64,000 nucleotides of DNA from Brachybacterium sp. UMB0905. Lineage in GTDB: Bacteria; Actinomycetota; Actinomycetes; Actinomycetales; Dermabacteraceae. The stretch lies in NCBI RefSeq assembly GCF_002871795.1, contig NZ_PNHL01000014.1, positions 1 to 64,000 of the forward strand. The letters are read 5' to 3'. The notes under the pieces were generated by a model. That model was not told the origin of the DNA and did not search any database. It saw nothing but the letters and a program-made list of their open reading frames with translations. Shown in pieces: positions 54,767 through 63,325 of the stretch. A program made the position numbers and the translations under genes. Within the stretch, counting starts at the first letter, position 1; every line of letters begins with the position of its first letter.

Positions 54767-56008
54767 ATGGCACCTCTGGAGATCACCGCGGCCCGGCCCG
54801 ATCCGGCCCTGCTGGACCTGCCGTGGGAGCAGCCGCTGGAGCAGTGGCCGGAGGAGATCCTGGCCGCTCTGCCGCGCGGCATCTCGCGGCATGTGGTGCG
54901 CTTCGTGCGCGTCTCCGGCCGCGTCCTGGCTCTGAAGGAGATCAACCATGATCTGGCCCGCCGCGAGTACGACATGCTTCGGGTGCTGCGGCGCATGGGC
55001 GAGCCGTGCGTCGAGCCCTTCGCGGTGATCTCCGGGCGTGTGACACCCGCCGGGGAGCCGCTGGATGCGGTGCTGATCACGCGCCATCTGCAGTTCTCCC
55101 TCCCCTATCGGGCGGTGTTCAGCCAGGTCTCGCAGGAGGAGACCGCGCAGCGGCTGCTGGACGCGCTCACCGTGCTGCTGGTGCGTCTGCACCTGGCCGG
55201 TTTCTACTGGGGGGATGTGTCGCTGTCCAACACGCTGTTCCGCCGCGACGCCGGGGCGTTCGCCGCATACCTGGTGGATGTGGAGACCGGGACGCTGCAT
55301 GAGGAGCTGACCGACGGGCAGCGCCGCTACGACCTGGATCTGGCGCGCACCAACATCATCGGCGAGCTGATGGATCTGCAGGCCGGGGAGATGCTCGACC
55401 CCGAAGTGGATCCCGTCGAGGTGGGCGATGAGTTGGTGGACCGCTATACCGAGCTGTGGGACACCCTCACAGCGCGCGAACGGTTCTCCGCCGATGAGCG
55501 CTGGCGGGTCTCAGCCCGCATCGAGAAGCTCAACGAGCTCGGCTTCGACGTGGGCGAGCTGGAGATCACCACGGACCTGTCGGGCACCTCCCTGTCGATC
55601 ATGCCCAAGGTGGTCGATGCGGGGCACCATGCCCGGCGTCTGATGCGCCTGACCGGCATCGATGCGCAGGAGAACCAGGCGCGGCGGCTGCTGAACGATC
55701 TGGACCAGTACCGGGCGGCCACCGAGCAGCAGGCCGAGGACGAGGAGTTCGTGGCCCACGAGTGGCTCAAGCAGCAGTACGAGCCGGTGGTGCGGGCAAT
55801 CCCCCGGTCCATGCGCTCCAAGCTCGAGCCGCCGGAGTTCTACCACGAGGTGCTCGAGCACAAGTGGTTCCTGTCCGAACGGGGCGGGCAGGATGTGAGC
55901 CTGGATGACACGGTGCGGGATTACATCCTCACCGTCCTCAGCCACCGCCCCGATGAGAAATCCCTCGTGACGACGGAGACCTCGGCTCTCCCGATCCTCG
56001 ACAGCTGA
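54767..56008 (+). CDS. DUF4032 protein with a kinase-like domain
   Basis: A 413-residue cytoplasmic protein. Residues 20-190 resemble LPS-type (WaaP/Kdo) kinases: LALKEINHDLARREYDML holds the putative ATP lysine and glutamate, GFYWGDVSLSNTLF resembles the catalytic loop (D with downstream N), and AAYLVDVETG supplies the metal-binding aspartate. DUF4032 follows at about residues 215-385. The family is nearly confined to actinobacteria and uncharacterised. ATG 54767 follows GGGAGG. Confidence 0.8.
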   Translation: MAPLEITAARPDPALLDLPWEQPLEQWPEEILAALPRGISRHVVRFVRVSGRVLALKEINHDLARREYDMLRVLRRMGEPCVEPFAVISGRVTPAGEPLDAVLITRHLQFSLPYRAVFSQVSQEETAQRLLDALTVLLVRLHLAGFYWGDVSLSNTLFRRDAGAFAAYLVDVETGTLHEELTDGQRRYDLDLARTNIIGELMDLQAGEMLDPEVDPVEVGDELVDRYTELWDTLTARERFSADERWRVSARIEKLNELGFDVGELEITTDLSGTSLSIMPKVVDAGHHARRLMRLTGIDAQENQARRLLNDLDQYRAATEQQAEDEEFVAHEWLKQQYEPVVRAIPRSMRSKLEPPEFYHEVLEHKWFLSERGGQDVSLDDTVRDYILTVLSHRPDEKSLVTTETSALPILDS

Positions 56009-56064
56009 GCGGCACAGGCCGTCGCGCTGCGCGGCAAGCAGCGTCGGCACCTCCTGGGTGCGGC

Positions 56065-57012
56065 TCAGCGCAGGCCGCGATGCTCCCGCACCCCGGAGAC
56101 CTCATACAGGGCGATCGCCGCAGCGACGGAGGCGTTCAGCGACTCGGCGCGTCCGGCCATCGGCACGGACACCACCTGGTCGCTGATCTCGCGGGCGAGT
56201 CGGCTGAGTCCCTTGCCCTCCGCGCCGACCACGAGGGTGACCGGCTCGGTGCCGAGCTCCAGATCCCGCGTGGTGACATCCCCGTCGGCGTCCAGTCCCA
56301 GAACGAACACACCCTGGGACTTCAGGGACGTCAGGGCCCGGTTGAGGTTCGTGACCTGGGCGACGCGCACGCGACCGGCGGCCCCGGCGGCGACCTTCCA
56401 CACGCTCGCGGTCATCGAGACGCTGCGCCGCTCGGGCAGGATCACGCCGTGGGCGCCGAAGGCGTCGGCGCTGCGCAGGATCGCCCCGAGGTTGCGCGGG
56501 TCGGTCACCCCGTCGAGGGCCACCAGCAGCGGGGTCTCGAACCGGTCGGCGGCGATCTGCAGCAGCTCGGGCACGTCCGCGTACTCGTATGGCGGGATGG
56601 TCAGCGCCACCCCCTGGTGCACGGCATGGTCGGTCATGCGGTCCAGGTCCGTGCGGGAGGCTTCGGCGATAGGGAGGGCTCGCTGAGCGGCCAGCCGCAG
56701 GATCTCCCGCACCCGCTCATCGGTGTCCAGGCGCGTCATGATGGTCAGCTTGGTGGCGGGCACATCCTCCTGCAGCGCCTCGAGCACAGCGTTGCGTCCG
56801 GCCACCTGGTCGCTGCCGGGGGCCTTGCGCTCGGTGCGCGTGCTGCGGCTCTTCCCGGTCCCGCCTGTGTAGGCCTTGTGGGCCGGGCGATCCTCCGCCT
56901 TGGGGGTGGGGCCACGGCCCTCAAGCGCGCGACGACGCTTGCCGCCAGAACCGACGGTGACGCCCTTCTTGCTCTTGCGCACCGCGCCGCGGCGCGAGCT
57001 GTTGCCTGCCAT
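56065..57012 (-). CDS. rlmB: 23S rRNA (guanosine-2'-O)-methyltransferase RlmB (TrmH/SpoU)
   Basis: 2'-O-methylation of 23S rRNA, 315 residues. A basic N-terminal tail of about 70 residues precedes the substrate-binding domain (VAGRNAVLEALQEDVPATKL) and the knotted SPOUT domain with GVTDPRNLGAILRSADAFGA, VVGAEGKGLSRLAREI and ESLNASVAAAIALYEV, the three SpoU motifs. It is 19 bp after cysS, a conserved pair. Confidence 0.93.
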   Translation of the reverse strand: MAGNSSRRGAVRKSKKGVTVGSGGKRRRALEGRGPTPKAEDRPAHKAYTGGTGKSRSTRTERKAPGSDQVAGRNAVLEALQEDVPATKLTIMTRLDTDERVREILRLAAQRALPIAEASRTDLDRMTDHAVHQGVALTIPPYEYADVPELLQIAADRFETPLLVALDGVTDPRNLGAILRSADAFGAHGVILPERRSVSMTASVWKVAAGAAGRVRVAQVTNLNRALTSLKSQGVFVLGLDADGDVTTRDLELGTEPVTLVVGAEGKGLSRLAREISDQVVSVPMAGRAESLNASVAAAIALYEVSGVREHRGLR

Positions 57013-57031
57013 AGGGGTGTCTCCTCGCTGC

Positions 57032-58474
57032 TCAGTGCTCGGACGCGAGGCTCCAGCTCGCGCCATCCGGGCCGTCCTCGATGCGGATGCCCGCGGCCGT
57101 GAGCTGATCACGCAGCGCATCGGCGCGCGCCCAGTCCTTCTCGGCGCGGGCGGCGGCGCGGGCCGCGAGCTGGGTCTGGATCAGCGCATCGAGCACGGCA
57201 TGCTCGGCGCCGCCTGCGGTCGCGTCGGCCCATTGCGCCGCCAGCGGGTCCAGGCCCAGCACATCGAGCATGCCGCGCAGGGCGCCGAGCGTCGCCGCGA
57301 GCTGCCCGCGGTCCGCTGCGCTGCCGGTGGACAGCAGGGTGTTCAGGCTCGCCTGGGTGCGGTGGACCACAGCCAGGGCCTCAGGCACGGAGAGGTCATC
57401 ATCCATCGCGGCGGTGAACTCCGCCGGCAGCTCCACGGCGCTGAGATCCGCATCAGCAGCGGCAAGGGGATGCTCCCCCAGCAGTCCGGCGGCCCGTCGG
57501 GCGGTCTGGGTGAAGCGCTCCCACACCACCTCGGCCTCGCCCACGGCACGGGCGTTGTATTCGACGGTGGCGCGGTAATGGCTTCCCACGAGGGCCAGGC
57601 GCACCGCGGGAGCAGGATGCTCGGCGAGCGCGCGGGCGGCGGTGACGAAGTTATCCAGGCTCTTGCCCATCTTCAGCCCGTCGACGGTCAGCACACCGGA
57701 GTGCATCCAGCGCTGGGCGAAGCCGAAGCCAGCGGCGCGGGACTGCGCCTGCTCGTTCTCATGATGCGGGAAGCGCAGATCCAGGCCCCCGGCGTGGATG
57801 TCGAAGGTCTCCCCCAGGTACTTGCGGCTCATGGCAGAGCATTCGAGGTGCCAGCCCGGCCGGCCGCGCCCGAAGGGGGTGTCCCAGGCAGCGGTGGCGG
57901 GCTCCTCGGGCTTGGCCGCCTTCCACAGCGCGAAGTCGCGCCGGTCCCGCTTGCCGGGCTCCATCTGTTCGCCCGCATCCTGCATGTCCTCGAGCGACTG
58001 GCGGGTCAGCGCCCCGTACTCGGGGAAGGAGCCGACGTCGAAGTACACCGATCCAGCGCCGTCGGCGTACGCGTGTCCGCGCTCGATCAGCCGCTGCATG
58101 AACGCGATCATCTCCGGGACGTGCCCGGTGGCGCGGGGCTCATAGGTGGGCCGACGGTTCCCCAGCCGATCCAGCACGTCCCCGAACTCCCGCTCGAACC
58201 GCAGCGACCATGCCCACCACTCGGCGCCCGCCTCGGCGGACTTCGCCAGGATCTTGTCGTCGATGTCGGTGACGTTCCGCACGTGGGTGACGGCGTATCC
58301 GCTGCGCTCGAGCCAGCGCACCAGGACATCGAAGGCCAGGAAGGTGCGCAGGTGCCCCAGATGCGGGGCGCCCTGGGTGGTGGGGCCGCAGACATACAGC
58401 GACACCGCCCCCGGGTGCACCGGGTTCAGCGGTGCGGTGGTGCGGGTGGCGGTGTCGTGCAGGTGGAGGCTCAC
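57032..58474 (-). CDS. cysS: Cysteinyl-tRNA synthetase
   Basis: Class I synthetase, 480 residues. HLGHLRTFLAFDVLVRWL is the HIGH motif, with zinc ligands at YVCGPT, HLECSAMS and HHENEQAQS. The KMSKS loop reads LKMGKSLDNFV, a KMGKS variant. The C-terminal helical part is normal. GTG start. It continues into rlmB. Confidence 0.96.
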   Translation of the reverse strand: MSLHLHDTATRTTAPLNPVHPGAVSLYVCGPTTQGAPHLGHLRTFLAFDVLVRWLERSGYAVTHVRNVTDIDDKILAKSAEAGAEWWAWSLRFEREFGDVLDRLGNRRPTYEPRATGHVPEMIAFMQRLIERGHAYADGAGSVYFDVGSFPEYGALTRQSLEDMQDAGEQMEPGKRDRRDFALWKAAKPEEPATAAWDTPFGRGRPGWHLECSAMSRKYLGETFDIHAGGLDLRFPHHENEQAQSRAAGFGFAQRWMHSGVLTVDGLKMGKSLDNFVTAARALAEHPAPAVRLALVGSHYRATVEYNARAVGEAEVVWERFTQTARRAAGLLGEHPLAAADADLSAVELPAEFTAAMDDDLSVPEALAVVHRTQASLNTLLSTGSAADRGQLAATLGALRGMLDVLGLDPLAAQWADATAGGAEHAVLDALIQTQLAARAAARAEKDWARADALRDQLTAAGIRIEDGPDGASWSLASEH

Positions 58475-58567
58475 AGGCTCCAGGGTACTGCCTTGCCGGT
58501 CAGGCCCGAACAGGTCAGGCGGCCGATGGGACGCTGCGCCCGGCGCGGGCGCTGCGGCTGGCCGCCC

Positions 58568-59050
58568 TCACTCGGCGCGGGCGGAGACCTGCTTGCCGTA
58601 CAGCTCCTCGAAGGTGTCGTCGTAGGTCACGGCGTTGCGGCGCCGCTTGCCCTGGACGGCATCGACGATGTTCTTGGAGGTGTCGATCGTGGTCTGCGGG
58701 GCCTGCAGCTTCTTGAACGCCAGGAAGGCGACGAGGCCGGCGATCGCACTCAGGAGAATGAACACGCCCGCGACGATGAGGAAAGCGCCCCAGGACGGCA
58801 GGCCCAGCGCCTGCAGGCCGGTGGCGGCAGCGAACAGCAGCATCACCCAGGCCGACAGCAGCAGGAACAGCAGCACCGCGGCGCAGCCAGCGATGATGCC
58901 GACCTTGATGCCGAGGGCGGTGAACTCCTTCTTGGCGATGTCGATCTCGTGATGGACGACGCCGAGGAGCTCGTCGCGGATGGACTGGACGAGCTCGCCG
59001 ATGGACCGCTGGGTGGGCGGCGTGCTCGGGTCGTTCGTGGTGTTGATCAT
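58568..59050 (-). CDS. Phage-holin-family (PF07332 type) membrane protein
   Basis: A 160-residue protein with the actinobacterial holin superfamily layout: an N-terminal amphipathic segment (IGELVQSIRDELLGVVHHEI, DIAKKEFTALGIKVG), two transmembrane helices (AGCAAVLLFLLLSAWVMLLF and FLIVAGVFILLSAIAGLVAF) and a basic C-terminal tail. No phage gene is nearby; such proteins are chromosomal and of unknown function in most actinobacteria. Confidence 0.8.
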   Translation of the reverse strand: MINTTNDPSTPPTQRSIGELVQSIRDELLGVVHHEIDIAKKEFTALGIKVGIIAGCAAVLLFLLLSAWVMLLFAAATGLQALGLPSWGAFLIVAGVFILLSAIAGLVAFLAFKKLQAPQTTIDTSKNIVDAVQGKRRRNAVTYDDTFEELYGKQVSARAE

Positions 59051-59113
59051 GCCGGGAAGCCTATCTCAGGGTGTCGGGGTCGGTGATCGTGCCGTCCACA
59101 AGAGCGGTCGTAC

Positions 59114-60310
59114 TCAGTCCACGCTGATGCGCTTGCGGCGCACCGTCTCGGGGCGGGGCCCGGCGGAAGTGGTGCGACGCGCCACCAGGGACGGAGCCAC
59201 GGCCACGTCACGGGCAGGACCATCATGCCCGGAGATCCGCTCCACCAGATACTGGGCGGCCAGTGCCCCCAGTCGGCTGGAGTTCGGATCCACACTGGTC
59301 AGCTCTGCAATGCCGGAGGAGGCAAGGGACGTGTTGCCGTAGCCGGCCACGGCGAGGGATTCCGGAACCGCGTAGCCCGCCTCCGCAGCGGCAGCCAGCA
59401 CACCGATCGCGCTGACGTCGTTGGAGCAGGTCACGGCGGTGGGGACCTTGGAGCCGCGCAGCAGCATCGACCCGGCGGTCTGCCCCACCTGCTCGGTGAA
59501 GTCACCGGGCTCGACGCGGGCGATATCTCCCAGGCCATGACGCTCCATGGCCTTGCGGAACGCTTCGGCGCGTTCGCGCGCCACTTCCGCGCCGACACCG
59601 CCGACGTGGGCGATCTCGCGGTGGCCGAGGCCCACCAGGTGGTCGACCAGCAGCCCCTGGCCCACTTCGTCGTCGATCCGGACGGTGTCGAAGCGGCCCG
59701 CCAGGGAGCGGGAGCAGCCGATGCCCACGAGCGGCCGGCTGCCGGTGGCCTCCAGGACATGATCCATGTCCGCGAGGTCGGAGATCATGAGGAAGCCGTC
59801 CACCCCCAGGTGCACGAGGTTCTCGATGGCGTCAGTGTCCGCAGCCACCGGGTACTCGGGGATGCGGCGGCGGGTGGGGACCACGACGACGGTGCGGCCG
59901 GTGGCGGTCAGCTCGATGCGGATGGAGCGCACGAGATCGGAGATCCACGTGTTGCGCATGGTGTTGACCAGCACGGCGACGACGCCGCGGTGCTCGGTCT
60001 CCTCGCTGAGCTCGTCGAGGGGGAAGTGCAGGCGCTCTGCCGCTTCCCGCACCCGGGCGGCCATCTGCGGTTTGATCTCCGCTGCGCCGCGCAGGGCGCG
60101 CAGCGCGACGGCGCTGGAGATGCCCAGGGAGTCGGCCACATCGCGGAGGGTTCCGCGCTCCTGGCCGTCGGAGATCATCTGCTCCTGGGTGCGGCGCAGG
60201 TTGTCGATCATCTGGCCGCTGCTGCCGTCCTCGGTGGCGGCGCGAGAGGTATCGGAGACGGGGTCGACGTGGTCGTCGGATGCGTGGGCGTCACTGCTCA
60301 TGGGACCCAT
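59114..60310 (-). CDS. LacI-type regulator with long N-terminal extension
   Basis: A 398-residue regulator. The periplasmic-binding-protein-like sensor is clear (VVAVLVNTMRNTWISDLVRS, RFDTVRIDDEVGQGLLVDHL, VTCSNDVSAIGVL, VAGYGNTSLASSGIAELTSV). The HTH starts only at about residue 54 (TLRDVADSLGISSAVALRAL) and departs from the normal LacI VSRVLNG hinge (LRGAAEIKPQMAARV). The first 50 residues are acidic and polar. ATGs 60310 and 60301 are both possible. It diverges from the kinase gene. Its ligand is unknown. Confidence 0.85.
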   Translation of the reverse strand: MGPMSSDAHASDDHVDPVSDTSRAATEDGSSGQMIDNLRRTQEQMISDGQERGTLRDVADSLGISSAVALRALRGAAEIKPQMAARVREAAERLHFPLDELSEETEHRGVVAVLVNTMRNTWISDLVRSIRIELTATGRTVVVVPTRRRIPEYPVAADTDAIENLVHLGVDGFLMISDLADMDHVLEATGSRPLVGIGCSRSLAGRFDTVRIDDEVGQGLLVDHLVGLGHREIAHVGGVGAEVARERAEAFRKAMERHGLGDIARVEPGDFTEQVGQTAGSMLLRGSKVPTAVTCSNDVSAIGVLAAAAEAGYAVPESLAVAGYGNTSLASSGIAELTSVDPNSSRLGALAAQYLVERISGHDGPARDVAVAPSLVARRTTSAGPRPETVRRKRISVD

Positions 60311-60435
60311 TGAACCGCATCCGCCGCCGCGGCGCGGCTCACCTCGACGAGATCACGTTATGGGGGTTTCCCCCCGCCTTCGCCGCGGGGCCTACACCGT
60401 GCTGTGCCCCCGACGCGAGGGCCTAGGGTCATCTC

Positions 60436-61791
60436 ATGCAGTCCGTCACCGCCCAGGCGCCGGTTCCCCGTCGGCCGCGCGTGAATGCCGCCGCCCTCGC
60501 CGCGGTGGTAGTCGGCGGAGCGCTCGCGATCACGTGGCTGCCGCTGAGCCTGGTGCTGCTGCTCGGCGGTCTCAGCTCGCTGCCGGCGCTGGGTGCGGGC
60601 GTGCTGCTGCTCGCGCCCTGGCTCGCCGTGATGATTCCGGTGGTTCGCGTGGAGCGGCGCCGTGCGGTCGCGATCCACGGCATCACCGTCATCCTGCCGC
60701 CCCGTCTCCGCTCGACGCGGCACGGGATGGGGCGGGTGCTGCAGGATGTCTGGTTCGAGTTGGGCAGCGGAGCGTTCTGGCGCGGGGTGCTGCATCACCA
60801 TCTGAGCCTGCTCATCAGCGGTGCCTTCGCGGTGAGCGCTGCAGGGCTGCTGTGGATCGGGTGGAGCGCGGTGGATCTCGCCCTGCTGTACGAGAGTGTG
60901 ACGCTGCTGGGCCGCGAGGTGGGTCGGCCCGGGCTGGGGCTGATCGGCTTCAGCGCGGTGCTGCTCGCCGCGGGGACGCTCGTGCTGGGAGCCCTGGCCG
61001 ACCGGGGGCTGGCGCAGGGGCTGATCTCCGGTTCCGAGGAGGATCTGCGTGAGCAGGTGGCGGAGATGTCCGCGCGGCGCCGCGGCGCGGTGGATGCCGC
61101 CGCCCAGGAGCGGCTGCGCATCGAGCGGGATCTGCATGACGGGGTGCAGCCGCGCCTGGTGAATCTCGCGATGACGCTGGGGCTGGCCCGCTCGGCGATC
61201 CGCAGCGACCCCGCGCGGGCCGAGACCCTGATCGGTGAGGCGCATGCGGAGGCCAAGTCAGTGATGACAGATCTGCGCCAGCTGGCCCGCGGCATCCACC
61301 CCGCGGTCCTCACCGACCGCGGGCTCGATGCGGCGCTGTCGGCCCTGGCGGCCCGCTCCCGGGTGCCGGTCCAGCTGGAGGTCTCCCTGCTGCCGCCCGA
61401 CCGCACGGGTCTGGATCGAGAACGTGAGGCGGTCGCCTATTTCCTGGTTGCTGAGGCGCTCACCAATGTCGCCAAGCACGCCGGGGCCAACGCGGTGCAG
61501 GTCACGGTGCGCGAGGATGACTCGACGCTGCACGTGCGGATCCGCGATGACGGCCGCGGCGGGGCGCGGGTGCACCGTGACGGACAGTCCACCGGCCTCG
61601 CGGGCCTGACCGACCGGGTGCGCGCCACCGGCGGCTATCTGGAGGTCACCTCCCCGCCGGGCGGCGGCACCGTTCTGCAGGCCACCCTTCCCATCGGCGA
61701 TGTGGAGCCCTCCGCCCCGCGCCGCCCTGCCCCTCCCGTGGCCGTCGCTGCGCCGCCGGCCGCCCACCCCACCGCTGAGGAGATGCCCTGA
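60436..61791 (+). CDS. Sensor histidine kinase, NarL/LiaS class (HisKA_3)
   Basis: A 451-residue membrane kinase. Two or three hydrophobic pairs lie in the first 200 residues (ITWLPLSLVLLLGGLSSLPA; AGLLWIGWSAVDLAL). The dimerisation helix has the phospho-histidine in RLRIERDLHDGVQPRLVNLA, and the ATPase has EALTNVAKHAGANAVQVTV (N box) and DDGRGGARV. A Pro/Ala tail follows. Stop overlaps the response regulator start by one base. Confidence 0.93.
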   Translation: MQSVTAQAPVPRRPRVNAAALAAVVVGGALAITWLPLSLVLLLGGLSSLPALGAGVLLLAPWLAVMIPVVRVERRRAVAIHGITVILPPRLRSTRHGMGRVLQDVWFELGSGAFWRGVLHHHLSLLISGAFAVSAAGLLWIGWSAVDLALLYESVTLLGREVGRPGLGLIGFSAVLLAAGTLVLGALADRGLAQGLISGSEEDLREQVAEMSARRRGAVDAAAQERLRIERDLHDGVQPRLVNLAMTLGLARSAIRSDPARAETLIGEAHAEAKSVMTDLRQLARGIHPAVLTDRGLDAALSALAARSRVPVQLEVSLLPPDRTGLDREREAVAYFLVAEALTNVAKHAGANAVQVTVREDDSTLHVRIRDDGRGGARVHRDGQSTGLAGLTDRVRATGGYLEVTSPPGGGTVLQATLPIGDVEPSAPRRPAPPVAVAAPPAAHPTAEEMP

Positions 61792-62447
61792 TGAGGATCG
61801 TGATCGCCGACGATGCCGTGCTGCTGCGCGCGGGTCTGGAACGGCTTCTGACCGAGGCCGGCCACGAGGTGGTCGCGGCGGTCGGCGATGCGACGGCGTT
61901 GCTCGCTGCGGTGTCTGATCATCAGCCGGATCTGGCCGTGATCGATGTGCGCATGCCGCCCACGTTCACCGATGAGGGCGTCAAGGCCGCCACCCTGATC
62001 CGCGCCCAAAACCCGCGGGTGCGTCTGCTGGTGCTGTCCCAGTACGTCGAGGAGCGCTACGCCTCCGAGCTGATCGCCGACTCCCCCGTCGGGCTGGGCT
62101 ACGTGCTCAAGGACCGGGTGGCCGATGTCGATGATTTCCTGGGCGTGGTGCAGGACGTCGGCGCGGGCGGCACGTGGCTCGACCCGGAGGTGGTCCAGCA
62201 GATTTTCGTGCGGTCCCGGCAGCGCCGCACCCTGGAGTCCCTCACCCCGCGGGAGCGGGAGGTCCTCACCCTGATGGCGCAGGGCCGCTCCAATCAGGCG
62301 ATCGCCGAGACACTGTTCGTCTCCGCCGGCAGTGTGGAGAAGCACATCTCCTCCCTGCTGCTGAAGCTCGATCTGCCCCCGGTTGAGGGCGAGAACCGTC
62401 GGGTGATGGCGGTGCTGCGCTACCTGGAATCCGAGGACCGGTCATGA
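61791..62447 (+). CDS. Response regulator, NarL/LuxR family
   Basis: A 218-residue DNA-binding regulator. The receiver has the acidic pocket in MRIVIADDAVLLRAGLERLL, the phospho-aspartate in LAVIDVRMPPTFTDEG, and the lysine in GYVLKDRV. The LuxR HTH has LTPREREVLTLMAQGRSNQA and SVEKHISSLLLKL. It is coupled to the kinase and to the next gene (4-bp overlap). Confidence 0.95.
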   Translation: MRIVIADDAVLLRAGLERLLTEAGHEVVAAVGDATALLAAVSDHQPDLAVIDVRMPPTFTDEGVKAATLIRAQNPRVRLLVLSQYVEERYASELIADSPVGLGYVLKDRVADVDDFLGVVQDVGAGGTWLDPEVVQQIFVRSRQRRTLESLTPREREVLTLMAQGRSNQAIAETLFVSAGSVEKHISSLLLKLDLPPVEGENRRVMAVLRYLESEDRS

Positions 62448-63325
62448 GCACCCCGCCCCCGGAACCACTCGGCCCGGCAGCAACCGCACCCGCTGATCCC
62501 TCCGGGGCCGATGCCCGATCGCCCGCGCCCGCTGCCCCGCCGGCCACTCCGGGCGCGCCACCGGCCCGCCTCGAGCCTGCCCGGCGCCTCGGACCCCGCC
62601 CGACGACCGACCGGGCCGTGCGCACCGCGACCATCGCGACGGCACTCCCCCTGGTCGGGCTGCTGGTGGTCGGGCTGCTGGCGGCGAGCCTGATCGCCCG
62701 CCAGGAGGGAGCGCGCTTCACCGATGTGCCGGCCGTGGTCATGCTCGGGGCACCGGAGAGCCTCACGCTGCGCTCGGATCTCGGGACGGTGCGCGTGCTC
62801 GCGAGCCCCGCGGTCACGGAGGTGACGGCGGCACTGGTCGAGCCCGGGCAGACGCAGCCGCCCGCTGCGGACGAGCTGGTCCGTGCCTCGATCAGCGTCA
62901 CCGGCGATGCAGCGCATCCCGCCCTCGAGATCGCTCAGCCGGGGCGCATCAGCACCCTGCCCGGCCAAGCCGGGCCGCGGGATGTGCTGCTGCTGATCCC
63001 CGCCGGGCAGGCACCGGACCTGACGGTCCTCGCCGACCTCGGCGATGTGGAGATCAGCGGTGTTCCCACCGAGCATCTGGAGGCGCGCACCGATACGGGA
63101 GATGTCGCGGTGCAGCTGCCGAGTGGGGCGCAGGGCACCGCGGACGTCACCGCGGACCTGGGCGATGTGACCGTACGGATCGCCGGTGATGCCACCTGGG
63201 AGGTGGAGGCCACGACCGACCTCGGCGATGTGCGCGTGGACCCCGCGATACGCAGTGCGGAGGGCACCCCGGTGGGCACCCTCCGCGCACGCTCGGATCT
63301 GGGGGACGTCACCGTTTCCCGCTGA
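62444..63325 (+). CDS. DUF4097-type membrane-anchored beta-repeat protein
   Basis: A 293-residue protein with a proline/alanine-rich cytoplasmic N-terminus (60 residues), one transmembrane helix (ATALPLVGLLVVGLLAASLI) and an extracytoplasmic parallel beta-structure of repeats: LRSDLGTVRVLA, VLADLGDVEISG, ARTDTGDVAVQL, VTADLGDVTVRI, ATTDLGDVRVDP, ARSDLGDVTVSR. DUF4097/LiaF-like proteins often sit with LiaS/LiaR-type systems and modulate envelope-stress sensing. It overlaps the upstream regulator by 4 bp, so this is a three-gene operon. Confidence 0.8.
   Translation: MSTPPPEPLGPAATAPADPSGADARSPAPAAPPATPGAPPARLEPARRLGPRPTTDRAVRTATIATALPLVGLLVVGLLAASLIARQEGARFTDVPAVVMLGAPESLTLRSDLGTVRVLASPAVTEVTAALVEPGQTQPPAADELVRASISVTGDAAHPALEIAQPGRISTLPGQAGPRDVLLLIPAGQAPDLTVLADLGDVEISGVPTEHLEARTDTGDVAVQLPSGAQGTADVTADLGDVTVRIAGDATWEVEATTDLGDVRVDPAIRSAEGTPVGTLRARSDLGDVTVSR

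Noticed and set aside
58568..59050. Holin-family gene as evidence of a prophage
   Set aside because: No structural, lysis or replication phage genes are near; this family is a normal chromosomal gene in actinobacteria.
56876..59086. 736-residue plus-strand open frame over rlmB, cysS and the holin gene
   Set aside because: Antisense shadow of three well supported minus-strand genes.
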